From NCBI GenBank assembly GCA_000434115.1, contig FR893925.1, forward strand, positions 1-19,817: DNA of 19,817 nucleotides, written 5' to 3'. Shown here piece after piece: positions 1 through 7,315 of this stretch. The DNA comes from Roseburia sp. CAG:309. Lineage in GTDB: Bacteria; Bacillota; Clostridia; Lachnospirales; Lachnospiraceae. Made by a program: the position numbers and the translations under genes. A model generated the notes under the pieces. That model made no database searches, was not told the DNA's origin, and was given only the letters and a program-made list of their open reading frames with translations. Positions within the stretch are counted from its first letter, which is position 1. Each line of letters starts with the position of its first letter.

Positions 1-789
1 TTCCTGCTGCAATGTACTTGTTGTAAATGGCAATGGTGGCTTTTTGGTGCGCTCTCCCTTTTTAATTTCCGAAACTTCGTACGTCGCGCCCTTTAACTCT
101 TTGTAAATTTTTTCCAATTCTTTTTTTCCGATATTTTCCTGTTTTTTCGGATTTCCGTAGTATTTTGCCAAAAGCGGTTTCTTACATCCCTTTACCGGAA
201 ATTCCGCTTCCAGACTCCAGTATTCTGTCGGAATAAACGCATCAATCTGTGCTTCCCGGTCAGCAATGATACGAAGGGCAACCGACTGTACACGTCCTGC
301 ACTCAGTCCTCGTTTTACCTTCTGCCACAGAAGCGGACTGATGGAATATCCCACAATACGATCCAGAACACGTCTTGCCTGCTGGGCATCCACCAGATCC
401 ATATCAATTTCACGCGATTCTTTGATCGCCTGTCTCACCGCATTTTTCGTAATTTCATTGAACGTAATACGTTTTGTCTTTTTCGGATCCAGTTTCAGTG
501 CGAAAAACAAGTGCCAGGAAATGGCTTCTCCTTCACGGTCGGGGTCCGTCGCGAGATAGATCTTATCTGCTTTTTTTACTTCTTTCCGCAAGGAAGCCAA
601 TAATTCCCCTTTTCCTCTTATCGTTATATATTTTGGTTCAAAATCATTGTCAAAGTCAACACCCATCTGACTTTTTGGCAGATCACGAACGTGTCCGTTG
701 GATGCGACTACCGTATAATTACTCCCGAGAAATTTTTTAATCGTTTTTGATTTTGCCGGTGACTCCACGATAATCAAGTTTTTCGCCAT
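1..789 (-). CDS. topA: DNA topoisomerase I, N-terminal part (runs off the window)
   Basis: Type IA topoisomerase that relaxes negatively supercoiled DNA through a 5'-phosphotyrosyl intermediate. The window holds the first 263 codons. The start ATG at 789 follows an AAGGGGG ribosome binding site. The Toprim domain opens with IVESPAKSKTIKKFL (Glu9) and carries the metal-binding ATDPDREGEA motif (Asp82, Asp84, Glu86). GLSAGRVQSVAL at about 161-172 and the PFTTSTLQQE motif just before the window edge are classic TopA signatures. The catalytic tyrosine should lie a few dozen residues further on, outside the window. The gene starts 20 bases after the dprA stop, and dprA-topA is a common Firmicutes pair, so it is probably read through from comM-dprA. 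The reading frame stays open to base 1, so truncation is only by the window edge. Confidence 0.97.
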   Translation of the reverse strand, partial: MAKNLIIVESPAKSKTIKKFLGSNYTVVASNGHVRDLPKSQMGVDFDNDFEPKYITIRGKGELLASLRKEVKKADKIYLATDPDREGEAISWHLFFALKLDPKKTKRITFNEITKNAVRQAIKESREIDMDLVDAQQARRVLDRIVGYSISPLLWQKVKRGLSAGRVQSVALRIIADREAQIDAFIPTEYWSLEAEFPVKGCKKPLLAKYYGNPKKQENIGKKELEKIYKELKGATYEVSEIKKGERTKKPPLPFTTSTLQQE

Positions 790-809
790 ACAAAAACTGC
801 CCCCTTGTG

Positions 810-1901
810 TCATATTTTAATATAATTATTTTTCCCAATTTCTTTGACCAAGCCTCGTTTTTGCAGGGAAAACAGCTGTTTCATAAGCATTGCTGCCGGA
901 AGTGCCGTTTCCTTTGCAATCTGGTTTACTTCTTTCGGCTCAAGACTTAAACTAGCATACACCATTTTTTCCTCACTTTCAAGGGAAACTTTTATTTTCG
1001 ATAAATTTTTCGATTTTTTTCTTCGTGCAAGCAGTCCGTTTGTCTCATAATATTCCACAATATCCAACGGTTTTGTGACCAAAAATGCCCCCTGCCGGAT
1101 CCATTGATTACATCCTTCACTCAACGTATCTCCGATCCTTCCCGGTATGACAAAAATATCCTTTCCCTGTTCCAATGCCAGTTCCGCAGTGATTAGCGAG
1201 CCGCTCTTTTCTCTCGCCTCAACAATCAGCACCCCTTCCGAAAGTGCGCTGATAAGACGGTTTCTCATTGGGAAAAAGCCCGGCATCGCCGGTGTTTCCG
1301 GCGGATATTCTGAAAGAACTCCTCCCTGGCGCACAATGCTTTGATACAATCTGGCATGTTCCCTCGGATAACAGATCTCCGCACTGTTTCCCAGTACAGC
1401 ATACGTGTTTCCGCCGGCTTCCAGCGCCCCCTGATGTGCCCAGCCATCAATTCCTCTCGCCATCCCGCTCACAATGCCAATTCCTGCTTCTGCCAGTTCA
1501 TAAGCAAAACGGCGTGCCATTTCGCGCCCATAATGAGAACAGTTTCTTGCTCCAACGATTGCAATCTGCATTGCCTCCTGCGGCAGTTTTCCGCGCCAGT
1601 AGATCCGTTTCGGAAAATCCGGCAGGCAGCGCAGTTTTTCCGGATAATTTTCTGAAAAATAGGAAACCACCTCCATATCATAGGAAGATATTTTTTGTTT
1701 CATTGCCCGGTAACGAAACTGTCGTTTTCCATTTGCCAGTATCTTTCTCTCTCTGGCACCGATTCCGGCTGCTTCCAGCTGCTCTGCCGTCCTTTTATAC
1801 ACTTCCTCCGGTGTACCAAAACAATCGATCAGCTTCTGTATCGTGCGGCTTCCAATTCCTTCCAGACTGCAAAGCCACATTCCATATTGTTCCTGTGTCA
1901 T
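810..1901 (-). CDS. dprA: DNA-processing protein DprA
   Basis: Loads RecA onto incoming single-stranded DNA during natural transformation (family knowledge). The product is 363 residues. A short helical N-terminal region (LEGIGSRTIQKLIDCFG) is followed by the Rossmann-like core with IVGARNCSHYG, GIVSGMARGIDGWAHQGAL and the MRNRLISALSEGVLIVEA segment. The C-terminal tail (from about residue 300) resembles the winged-helix domain of longer DprA proteins. I chose the ATG at 1901 because it has an ideal GAGGAGG site 7 bases upstream. The frame stays open to 2300, but that stretch is out-of-frame comM sequence and matches nothing in DprA. The start lies 4 bases after the comM stop, so the two are probably translationally coupled. 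Whether the host is naturally competent cannot be told from this window. Confidence 0.96.
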   Translation of the reverse strand: MTQEQYGMWLCSLEGIGSRTIQKLIDCFGTPEEVYKRTAEQLEAAGIGARERKILANGKRQFRYRAMKQKISSYDMEVVSYFSENYPEKLRCLPDFPKRIYWRGKLPQEAMQIAIVGARNCSHYGREMARRFAYELAEAGIGIVSGMARGIDGWAHQGALEAGGNTYAVLGNSAEICYPREHARLYQSIVRQGGVLSEYPPETPAMPGFFPMRNRLISALSEGVLIVEAREKSGSLITAELALEQGKDIFVIPGRIGDTLSEGCNQWIRQGAFLVTKPLDIVEYYETNGLLARRKKSKNLSKIKVSLESEEKMVYASLSLEPKEVNQIAKETALPAAMLMKQLFSLQKRGLVKEIGKNNYIKI

Positions 1902-1905
1902 TTTC

Positions 1906-3462
1906 TCACCTCCTCTGTGCGCCGCCCGGAACCGGATTCCAGTATTTCCGGCTGATTCCTTTATAAAGCGATGCCTCAAACAGATCTTCTTCCCGGATCT
2001 GTTCCTGTTCTGCCAGATCCGCCAATGTCCGTGCCACACGAAGAAGCCGTTTTGCGCCTCTGGCAGACAATTCCAACTGCTCACAAAGTTCCTGCCACAG
2101 AAGTTTTTCTCCTTTTCTAAGCAGGCAGTATTTTTCCATAAGTTTCCCATCCAGTTCACTGTTATAGCATATCGATTCCCGCAGATACCGTCGTTCCTGC
2201 CGTTCTCTTGCCGCCAGAACACGGGAACGGATCTGATCGCTGTTTTCCTCCTTTTCCTGTGTTTCCGGCAGGCCAAATGTGCCTTTCTCCATCTCCACAC
2301 AAAGATCCATCCGGTCTAACAGTGGTTCACTCAAACGTGAAAGATAACTCTGCACCTGCGCCGGAGTACAACGGCATTTCTGCATATCGGGGTAAAAACC
2401 GCACCGGCAGGGATTCATCGCCCCAATCACCATCATCTTTGCCGGATATTCAAAACTGTGTCCCAGTCTGGAAAGATGAATTTTGCCCTCTTCCATCGGC
2501 TGCCGCAGCATTTCCAGTGTGGTTCTGGAAAATTCCGGAAGTTCATCCAGAAACAGAACGCCATTTTGTGCCAGCGTGATCTCTCCCGGAACTACTTTGC
2601 TTCCTCCGCCGGAAAACGCAGCCGGAGAGATGGAATGATGTGGAGCACGGAACGGCCGGTGTACGATAACCGGCATCGTTTCATCCAGCTGCCCAGCAAC
2701 GCTGTAAATTTTTGTAAGTTCCAGCATTTCCTTTCTTGACAAAGGCGGCATAATCCCTGCCACTGCTCTGGCAAGCATGGTTTTTCCGGTTCCCGGTGCG
2801 CCGATCATCAGCAGATTGTGTGCGCCTGCCACCGCCGTCTCGGCAGCTTTTTTTGCCGTTTTCTGTCCGCAGATCTCCGAAAAATCAACTTCCGGAAGCT
2901 GCATTTTTCCTCTCGTTTTCTCCCAGTCTCCCTTTGCCGGCGGAATCGCAATCTCGCCGCGTAAAAATGCGATCGCCTCCTTTAATGTATGGACTCCGAT
3001 CACCTGAATCCCCTCTACAAACGAGGCTTCTGCCACATTTGCCGCCGGAAGCATCACAGAAGAAAAACCGGACTCCCGTGCTACGATTGCTATGGGCAGC
3101 GCCCCATGGATCCCATGGATTCTCCCATCCAGAGAAAGTTCTCCCGCAAAAGCCATCTGTTCTGTGTATGAAATAGGAATCATGCCGAATGCGGCGGTCA
3201 GAGAAATGGCGATCGGCAGATCAAAGCCGGAGCCATCTTTACGAATATCTGCCGGAGAAAGGTTTACGGTAATTCTCTTTGGCGGAAAGACCACGCCCGA
3301 ATTTTGAAGTGAAATCCGTACTCTTTCTCTGGCTTCTTTTACCGCAGATGCCAGAAGACCAACCATCTGAAAGGAAGGAAGCCCTCCGGATACATCTGCC
3401 TCAACTAAAATTTTCTGTGCTTCCAGGCCTGTCAGCCCTGCACTGTACACTTTACTATACAT
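1906..3462 (-). CDS. comM: YifB/ComM-family AAA+ ATPase (Mg-chelatase-like)
   Basis: Member of the YifB/ComM family; in Gram-negative bacteria ComM is a branch-migration helicase that promotes integration of transformed DNA (family knowledge). The product is 518 residues, the usual length. An N-terminal Lon-protease-like domain includes DIRKDGSGFDLPIA (72-85). The AAA+ core has Walker A GAPGTGKT (221-228), Walker B VLFLDELPE (302-310) and the cysteine-rich MNPCRCGFYPDMQKCRC segment typical of the family. The C-terminal Mg-chelatase domain carries LSARGAKRLLRVARTLADL. The ATG at 3462 follows AAGGAG. It is first in a comM-dprA-topA group. A sigma-A-like promoter sits over the end of nrdR, and the ribosome binding site is buried in a 9-base-pair hairpin (separate entry), which suggests translational control. 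Confidence 0.96.
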   Translation of the reverse strand: MYSKVYSAGLTGLEAQKILVEADVSGGLPSFQMVGLLASAVKEARERVRISLQNSGVVFPPKRITVNLSPADIRKDGSGFDLPIAISLTAAFGMIPISYTEQMAFAGELSLDGRIHGIHGALPIAIVARESGFSSVMLPAANVAEASFVEGIQVIGVHTLKEAIAFLRGEIAIPPAKGDWEKTRGKMQLPEVDFSEICGQKTAKKAAETAVAGAHNLLMIGAPGTGKTMLARAVAGIMPPLSRKEMLELTKIYSVAGQLDETMPVIVHRPFRAPHHSISPAAFSGGGSKVVPGEITLAQNGVLFLDELPEFSRTTLEMLRQPMEEGKIHLSRLGHSFEYPAKMMVIGAMNPCRCGFYPDMQKCRCTPAQVQSYLSRLSEPLLDRMDLCVEMEKGTFGLPETQEKEENSDQIRSRVLAARERQERRYLRESICYNSELDGKLMEKYCLLRKGEKLLWQELCEQLELSARGAKRLLRVARTLADLAEQEQIREEDLFEASLYKGISRKYWNPVPGGAQRR

Positions 3463-3467
3463 AATGA

Positions 3468-3492
3468 TTCTCCTTTTCTTCCGAAAGGAGAA
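3468..3492 (-). promoter_or_regulatory. Hairpin sequestering the comM ribosome binding site
   Basis: On the minus strand TTCTCCTTT pairs perfectly with AAAGGAGAA around a 7-base loop (CGGAAGA). The second arm contains the comM Shine-Dalgarno sequence AAGGAG, 8-9 bases before the ATG at 3462. The first arm is therefore a complete anti-Shine-Dalgarno. It is not followed by a U-run, so it does not look like a terminator. That it lowers or gates translation of comM is inferred. Confidence 0.6.
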
Positions 3493-3505
3493 ATTGCCTA
3501 CTCAA

Positions 3506-3535
3506 AGTATAGCATGTCATTTTATTGATTGTCCA
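3506..3535 (-). promoter_or_regulatory. Candidate sigma-A promoter for comM-dprA-topA
   Basis: Minus strand: -35 TGGACA (3530-3535), 18-base spacer, -10 TATACT (3506-3511), each matching the consensus at five of six positions. The -35 overlaps the last codons of nrdR. Predicted transcription begins near 3499, which gives a leader of about 36 bases made almost entirely of the Shine-Dalgarno hairpin. Confidence 0.55.
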
Positions 3536-3977
3536 GTATTTTTTTAATTTCATCCATAAAGGTATTGACGTCTTTAAATTCGCGGTAAATCGACGCAAAA
3601 CGTACATATGCCACCGGATTCAACGTCTTCAGACGCTCCATTACGACTTCTCCGATGTACTTGCTGGACACTTCCTTTTCCCCTAGATTAAAAATTTCTG
3701 TTTCAATCTGATCTACCACTTCATTGATCTGGTCAATTGAAATAGCAAGTTTGGTGCAGGAACGGAAAATCCCCTGCTCGATCTTATCCCTGTTGTATGG
3801 TTCTCTTGCCAGATCTTTTTTAATGACAACCAATGGTATTGTCTCTAATTTTTCATATGTCGTAAACCGTTTTCCACAGTGTTCACACTGTCTTCTTCTA
3901 CGAATGGAACTATTATCATCCGCCGGTCTGGAATCAATTACTTTCGTATTATCTTCTGCACAAAATGGACATTTCAT
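3522..3977 (-). CDS. nrdR: Transcriptional repressor NrdR
   Basis: Nucleotide-sensing repressor of ribonucleotide reductase genes. The 151-residue product is the family's usual length. The N-terminal zinc ribbon has Cys3/Cys6 (CPFC) and Cys31/Cys34 (CEHC), with the arginine-rich DNA-binding stretch SSIRRRRQC between them. An ATP-cone domain fills the remainder (about 46-136, starting near LVVIKKDLAREPYNRDKI), which binds ATP or dATP in characterised homologues. I chose the ATG at 3977, preceded by AAAGAGG at 8 bases, because the protein then begins with the canonical MKCPFC. The open frame running to 4220 is only out-of-frame ylmC sequence. It follows ylmC/ymxH by 64 bases and is probably in the same transcript. 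No ribonucleotide reductase gene lies in the window. Confidence 0.97.
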   Translation of the reverse strand: MKCPFCAEDNTKVIDSRPADDNSSIRRRRQCEHCGKRFTTYEKLETIPLVVIKKDLAREPYNRDKIEQGIFRSCTKLAISIDQINEVVDQIETEIFNLGEKEVSSKYIGEVVMERLKTLNPVAYVRFASIYREFKDVNTFMDEIKKILDNQ

Positions 3978-4041
3978 CCTCGTAACCTCTTTTCTATATT
4001 TTCTATACTTTATCATAATCGAAAACGCCCGCGCCGTAAAG

Positions 4042-4302
4042 TTATTTTTCGCAAAAATTATGTTTTTTTTCAGGTGGCAGTTCCACCAGAATAATATCAT
4101 TTCCGATCTGACAGATGCACCGCAGATCAATGACATACTCCTCTTCTTTTCCAAAAAGTCCCATAAATTTACAATTTTTTGGCACCACAATGTGGGAAAT
4201 ACATCCCTTGCACAGATCAAAGATCATATCTTCCACAAATCCCAGCCGTTCCCCATCACACACATTGATCACTTCTTTTTCTCTCAATTCACAGATACGC
4301 AT
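4042..4302 (-). CDS. YlmC/YmxH-family PRC-barrel sporulation protein
   Basis: Small 86-residue protein made of a single PRC-barrel-like beta domain: MRICELREKEVINVCDGERL, then GFVEDMIFDL, ISHIVVPKN and the C-terminal IILVELPPE. This pattern is that of the YlmC/YmxH family, annotated as sporulation-related in endospore formers but with no established biochemical role. There is no signal peptide or membrane segment. The ATG at 4302 follows AAGGTGAGG. It sits between sigG (divergent) and nrdR (downstream, same strand); proximity to sigG supports the family call and a sporulation context. I recognise the family firmly but cannot assign a function. Confidence 0.88.
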   Translation of the reverse strand: MRICELREKEVINVCDGERLGFVEDMIFDLCKGCISHIVVPKNCKFMGLFGKEEEYVIDLRCICQIGNDIILVELPPEKKHNFCEK

Positions 4303-4347
4303 AGATCCTCACCTTTTCACAATCCCACTGATTTTCTTTTTATAAAT

Positions 4348-4375
4348 GTATTCAGGAGAAGAATATTTCATTCAA
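4348..4375 (+). promoter_or_regulatory. Possible forespore-type (sigma-F/G) promoter for sigG
   Basis: GTATT (4348-4352), a 16-base spacer and CATTCAA (4369-4375) resemble the GNATA and CATNNTA elements used by sigma-F and sigma-G. No good sigma-A promoter is seen between ylmC and sigG. In Bacillus subtilis sigG is transcribed by sigma-F and then sigma-G. The match is loose and this is a suggestion only. Confidence 0.25.
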
Positions 4376-4417
4376 TTTGTGGCAAACTAAAAATACAAAA
4401 GAAGTGAGGGAAAGACA

Positions 4418-5197
4418 ATGGCACAATACAAAGTTGAAATCTGTGGAGTAAACACCGGAAAACTTCCACTCCTCACCGAAGAAGAAAAGCAGATCCTGTT
4501 TGACAAAATAAAAAAAGGAGACCGCCGTGCACGAGATACCTTTATCCACGGGAATCTCCGTCTCGTCCTGAGTATCATCCAGCGTTTCACAAATGCCGGA
4601 GAAAACGTCGATGATCTTTTTCAGATCGGATGCATCGGATTGATGAAAGCCATCGACAATTTTGACACAACATTGCAGGTAAAATTTTCCACATATGCCG
4701 TCCCTATGATCATTGGAGAAGTACGGCGTTATCTGCGCGACAATAACAGCATCCGCGTCAGCCGTTCACTGCGTGATATCGCTTACAAAGCAATCTACAC
4801 CAAAGAAGCACTGATGAAGCAATCCGATAAGGAACCGACATTGGAAGAAATTGCCAAAAATTTAGAAGTGACTCCCGAAGAAATTGCGATGGCTCTGGAT
4901 GCGATACAAAGTCCGGTTTCTCTGTATGAACCGGTTTATTCCGAAGGGGGCGACACCCTTTATATCATGGATCAGATCAGCGATACAAAAAATAAAGAAG
5001 AAGGATGGGTTGAGATGTTGTCCCTGCGTGAAGCGATCCGCTCACTTCCCACACGCGAAAAAAACATCATTGAGTTACGCTATTTTCAGGGGAAAACACA
5101 AATGGAAGTAGCCAAAGAAATCCACATCTCACAAGCCCAGGTTTCCCGTCTGGAAAAAAACGCACTGGGACTTATGAGAGAGGAATTACATGAATAA
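4418..5197 (+). CDS. sigG: RNA polymerase sporulation sigma factor SigG
   Basis: Late forespore sigma factor that directs transcription of spore-protection and germination genes. The 259-residue product opens with the diagnostic VEICGVNTGKLPLL. Region 2 includes NLRLVLSIIQRF, VDDLFQIGCIGLMKAIDNFD and FSTYAVPMIIGEVRRYLRDN. Region 3 includes SRSLRDIAYKA and the PTLEEIAKNLEVTPEEI helix pair. Region 4 ends with LPTREKNIIELRYFQGKTQMEVA and ISQAQVSRLEKNAL. The ATG at 4418 follows a GTGAGGG site. It is the only plus-strand gene in the left half and is divergent from ylmC-nrdR. The companion sigE and spoIIGA genes, often adjacent in Bacillus, are not in the window. The stop codon lies within the direct repeat that flanks the MITE-like element. 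Confidence 0.97.
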   Translation: MAQYKVEICGVNTGKLPLLTEEEKQILFDKIKKGDRRARDTFIHGNLRLVLSIIQRFTNAGENVDDLFQIGCIGLMKAIDNFDTTLQVKFSTYAVPMIIGEVRRYLRDNNSIRVSRSLRDIAYKAIYTKEALMKQSDKEPTLEEIAKNLEVTPEEIAMALDAIQSPVSLYEPVYSEGGDTLYIMDQISDTKNKEEGWVEMLSLREAIRSLPTREKNIIELRYFQGKTQMEVAKEIHISQAQVSRLEKNALGLMREELHE

Positions 5198-5198
5198 A
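5192..5198 (+). repeat. Left flanking direct repeat (putative target-site duplication)
   Basis: GAATAAA at 5192-5198 is repeated at 5396-5402, directly outside the two ends of the folded element (one extra A separates the left copy from the element). An 8-base reading gives GAATAAAA against GAATAAAT, one mismatch. The left copy contains the sigG stop codon. This is what a transposition-type duplication would leave; chance similarity in A/T-rich sequence is possible. Confidence 0.5.
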
Positions 5199-5199
5199 A

Positions 5200-5395
5200 G
5201 TAACTATTCAGGATCCAATGTATGGAAATCAATGAATCGTCGTGCTTGCACGTAAGAGGCTTTGATTTCCATACATTTAGATCCTAATAGGGCTCCCCCC
5301 CTCCACATATGAGCATTTTTAGCCTTGTCAAAGGCGAGAAAGAACACGAAGTGTTCGAAATGCGAATGTGTAGGAGGGGCGTCCTGAATAGTTAC
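5200..5395. mobile_element. MITE-like folded intergenic element, 196 bases
   Basis: Bounded by perfect 14-base terminal inverted repeats: GTAACTATTCAGGA (5200-5213) and TCCTGAATAGTTAC (5382-5395). The left domain is a hairpin in which AATGTATGGAAATCAA (5217-5232) pairs perfectly with 5262-5277, with GGATC/GATCC extending the base and CGTG-CTTG-CACG (5241-5252) at the tip. The right domain has a stem of CCCCTCC (5298-5304) with GGAGGGG (5373-5379), then CACAT/ATGTG and GCATTT/AAATGC. These enclose two small hairpins, GCCTT-GTCA-AAGGC (5322-5335) and GAACAC-GAA-GTGTTC (5342-5356). No reading frame of note lies inside. The terminal repeats, the flanking duplication and a truncated second copy at 7414-7455 support a non-autonomous mobile repeat. 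A structured RNA is the main alternative. Confidence 0.65.
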
Positions 5396-5402
5396 GAATA
5401 AA
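5396..5402 (+). repeat. Right flanking direct repeat (putative target-site duplication)
   Basis: GAATAAA directly abutting the right terminal repeat of the folded element, matching 5192-5198 beyond the left end. Confidence 0.5.
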
Positions 5403-5407
5403 TCTTC

Positions 5408-7315
5408 TTAACGCAGGGGTTCATTTCTCCTGCGTTTATTTTCAATCTTGTTTTGATACATAATGTCATCGCTTTCTTTCATAAAGCTCTCCAATGTATC
5501 CGAAGGTCCTGGAATGCCGACACGATATCCCGCACTTGCATGAACTTCATACGGTTTTCCGGATTTTTTATTGTAATTTTCAAGACTTCGTTCAAATGTA
5601 TAAAGCCAGTGTCTGGCATTGTCTTCATCGACATTCATCAGAATTACTTCAAATTCATCCCCGCCAATTCTGGCTCCAATCTGTCCCTGACAGCCGGCTT
5701 CATTGATTGCATACCCGACCGCACGCAGAACATTATCCCCTTCATGATGTCCGAAAATATCATTGATGGGTTTTAATCCATCCGCATCAATGCCGATAAC
5801 GCACACACTGATTTCCTTGACTTTTGCCTCTAAAAACAGCGGTCTGGCATAATTTTCAAAACCACGCCGGTTATATAATCCGGTCATCACATCGCGGATA
5901 TACATATTTTCCAGTTCATCGATCAGATTATGAAGTTTCTGCTGCACTAAAATCGCCTCAATCGCATTGGCTACCGCAATCGTCCAGCGGGCATAAACCG
6001 CCCCTCCATTATCCGGCTGGGAAAACCTGTACGCCTCATATCCGAAGCAGGTATTCTGATAATGAACCGGCACAAAATAAAAGCACTGTGGCGCCGCATC
6101 GATCAATTCATGCGGCAGCAGTTCCTTTCTTGGAAATTCAATATCCAGATTTTCTCCCGGAGCAGACATCACTTCGCGGTCACGAAATCCGACACGCAGA
6201 TGCATCTTGTCTGTATAATACTGTGTTTGTTCCTCCCGTCTCTGCCCCAGTTCATCACACAGGCAGAGATAATAATCGGTAAAGTCTTGAAAATTGTAGA
6301 TATATTTGCGAATGACTGCCGGCATATCACATATTTTCCTGATTTTTCCAAAATCAATGGACATAAAACTAAACTGCATTTCCATATTGTTCAAACAAAG
6401 GTTCGAACTGTAATGCATTGCCCGTTTTGTAAAATTAACATCTATTTTTTTACAGCCACACGACTCTTTCGGATAACATTTTGTCTTGGCATAGATCATT
6501 TCATTCTGCAGATCCTCCTGGTGCTTATCAATCAGATTTACTGCCTGATGTGCCATATCCTTAAAATCCACTTCCACTGTAGTCAGCGCCGGCTGATAAT
6601 ATTTTCCCTCTTCTTCTCCGTCGTACCCGGTGACGATAATGTCTTCCGGAACACGGATCCCCCGCTCACAGAGAACATCGCAGACGGAAAGCGCCATATT
6701 GTCATTGGCACAGATGATCGCTTCCGGCCATTTGCCATCTGCCGAAAAATAATCACATGCTCTGTCACCCTGATCTTTCCAGAAGTCTCCATAATATATC
6801 CGGTTTTTCCCAATTTCATAACCGTATTCGTTCATGATCCGTTTAAAGCAGGCAAGGCGGGAATTCGCATCGTAGCGGTCTTTCGGTCCGGACATGAACG
6901 CAATATCCTTTACTTTATGTACTTCAATAACATGATGGATAATTTCATCCATCGTCTCCCGCTCATCCAGTAAAATATTGTTAATTCCGTTCATTGCCTG
7001 ACGCAGCGATACGACCGGACATCTGGATTCGCTGCGGATATGTTCCATAATTTTCTCTTTTGCTCCCTCAATGTTAAACGTATCCGTTGCCAGCACAATC
7101 CCGGCAAATTTTGAATAATCCGGCAGATCAAAGATTCTTGCTTCGCCATCAAAATATTCCACATTGTCACCGTAGCGTCCAAATGAATTGAACACGGCTA
7201 CATTATATCCCTTTGCATATGCCTGTTCTGCGACTCCATGACAAATTTCCTGCTGATATGGTTCATAACTGCTGAAAATAAATAAGCCAATGGTCTTTCT
7301 TCCATTTCCAAACAT
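5408..7315 (-). CDS. Soluble GGDEF diguanylate cyclase-like protein with LacI-type ligand-binding domain
   Basis: A 635-residue cytoplasmic signalling protein with no signal peptide or membrane helix. Residues about 5-280 form a periplasmic-binding/LacI-type sugar-binding fold (KTIGLFIFSSYEPYQQEICHG, FAGIVLATD, DIAFMSGP, AIICANDNMALSV, IIVTGYDGEE) without the helix-turn-helix of a LacI repressor. A cysteine-containing middle region to about 455 ends in a GAF-like segment. A signalling helix leads through DVMTGLYNRRGF to the GGDEF domain, with GIDADGLKPINDIFGH and an intact GGDEF at 551-555. The inhibitory RxxD site is missing (CQGQ at that position). It probably makes cyclic-di-GMP in response to an intracellular ligand (inferred). 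I prefer ATG 7315, 8 bases after AGG, over GTG 7324, which would overlap its own ribosome binding site. Repeat sequence flanks the gene on both sides. Confidence 0.88.
   Translation of the reverse strand: MFGNGRKTIGLFIFSSYEPYQQEICHGVAEQAYAKGYNVAVFNSFGRYGDNVEYFDGEARIFDLPDYSKFAGIVLATDTFNIEGAKEKIMEHIRSESRCPVVSLRQAMNGINNILLDERETMDEIIHHVIEVHKVKDIAFMSGPKDRYDANSRLACFKRIMNEYGYEIGKNRIYYGDFWKDQGDRACDYFSADGKWPEAIICANDNMALSVCDVLCERGIRVPEDIIVTGYDGEEEGKYYQPALTTVEVDFKDMAHQAVNLIDKHQEDLQNEMIYAKTKCYPKESCGCKKIDVNFTKRAMHYSSNLCLNNMEMQFSFMSIDFGKIRKICDMPAVIRKYIYNFQDFTDYYLCLCDELGQRREEQTQYYTDKMHLRVGFRDREVMSAPGENLDIEFPRKELLPHELIDAAPQCFYFVPVHYQNTCFGYEAYRFSQPDNGGAVYARWTIAVANAIEAILVQQKLHNLIDELENMYIRDVMTGLYNRRGFENYARPLFLEAKVKEISVCVIGIDADGLKPINDIFGHHEGDNVLRAVGYAINEAGCQGQIGARIGGDEFEVILMNVDEDNARHWLYTFERSLENYNKKSGKPYEVHASAGYRVGIPGPSDTLESFMKESDDIMYQNKIENKRRRNEPLR
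5410..5440 (+). terminator. Candidate intrinsic terminator for sigG transcripts
   Basis: AACGCAGG (5410-5417) pairs perfectly with CCTGCGTT (5429-5436) around an 11-base loop, followed on the plus strand by TATTTTC. It overlaps the last codons of the converging GGDEF gene. Read on the minus strand it lacks a T-run, so it appears to serve sigG. Confidence 0.5.

Noticed and set aside
1268..1966. A 232-codon open frame on the plus strand
   Set aside because: Antisense to dprA; proline/serine-rich shadow translation without domains.
1902..2300. Upstream in-frame extension of dprA (about 133 extra residues)
   Set aside because: It is out-of-frame comM sequence; the ATG at 1901 has an excellent ribosome binding site and gives a normal DprA N-terminus.
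3978..4220. Upstream in-frame extension of nrdR
   Set aside because: NrdR proteins begin with the MKCPFC zinc-ribbon motif, which starts at 3977.
6062..6973. A 303-codon open frame on the plus strand
   Set aside because: Antisense to the GGDEF gene; translation is cysteine/histidine/isoleucine-rich shadow sequence with no family resemblance.
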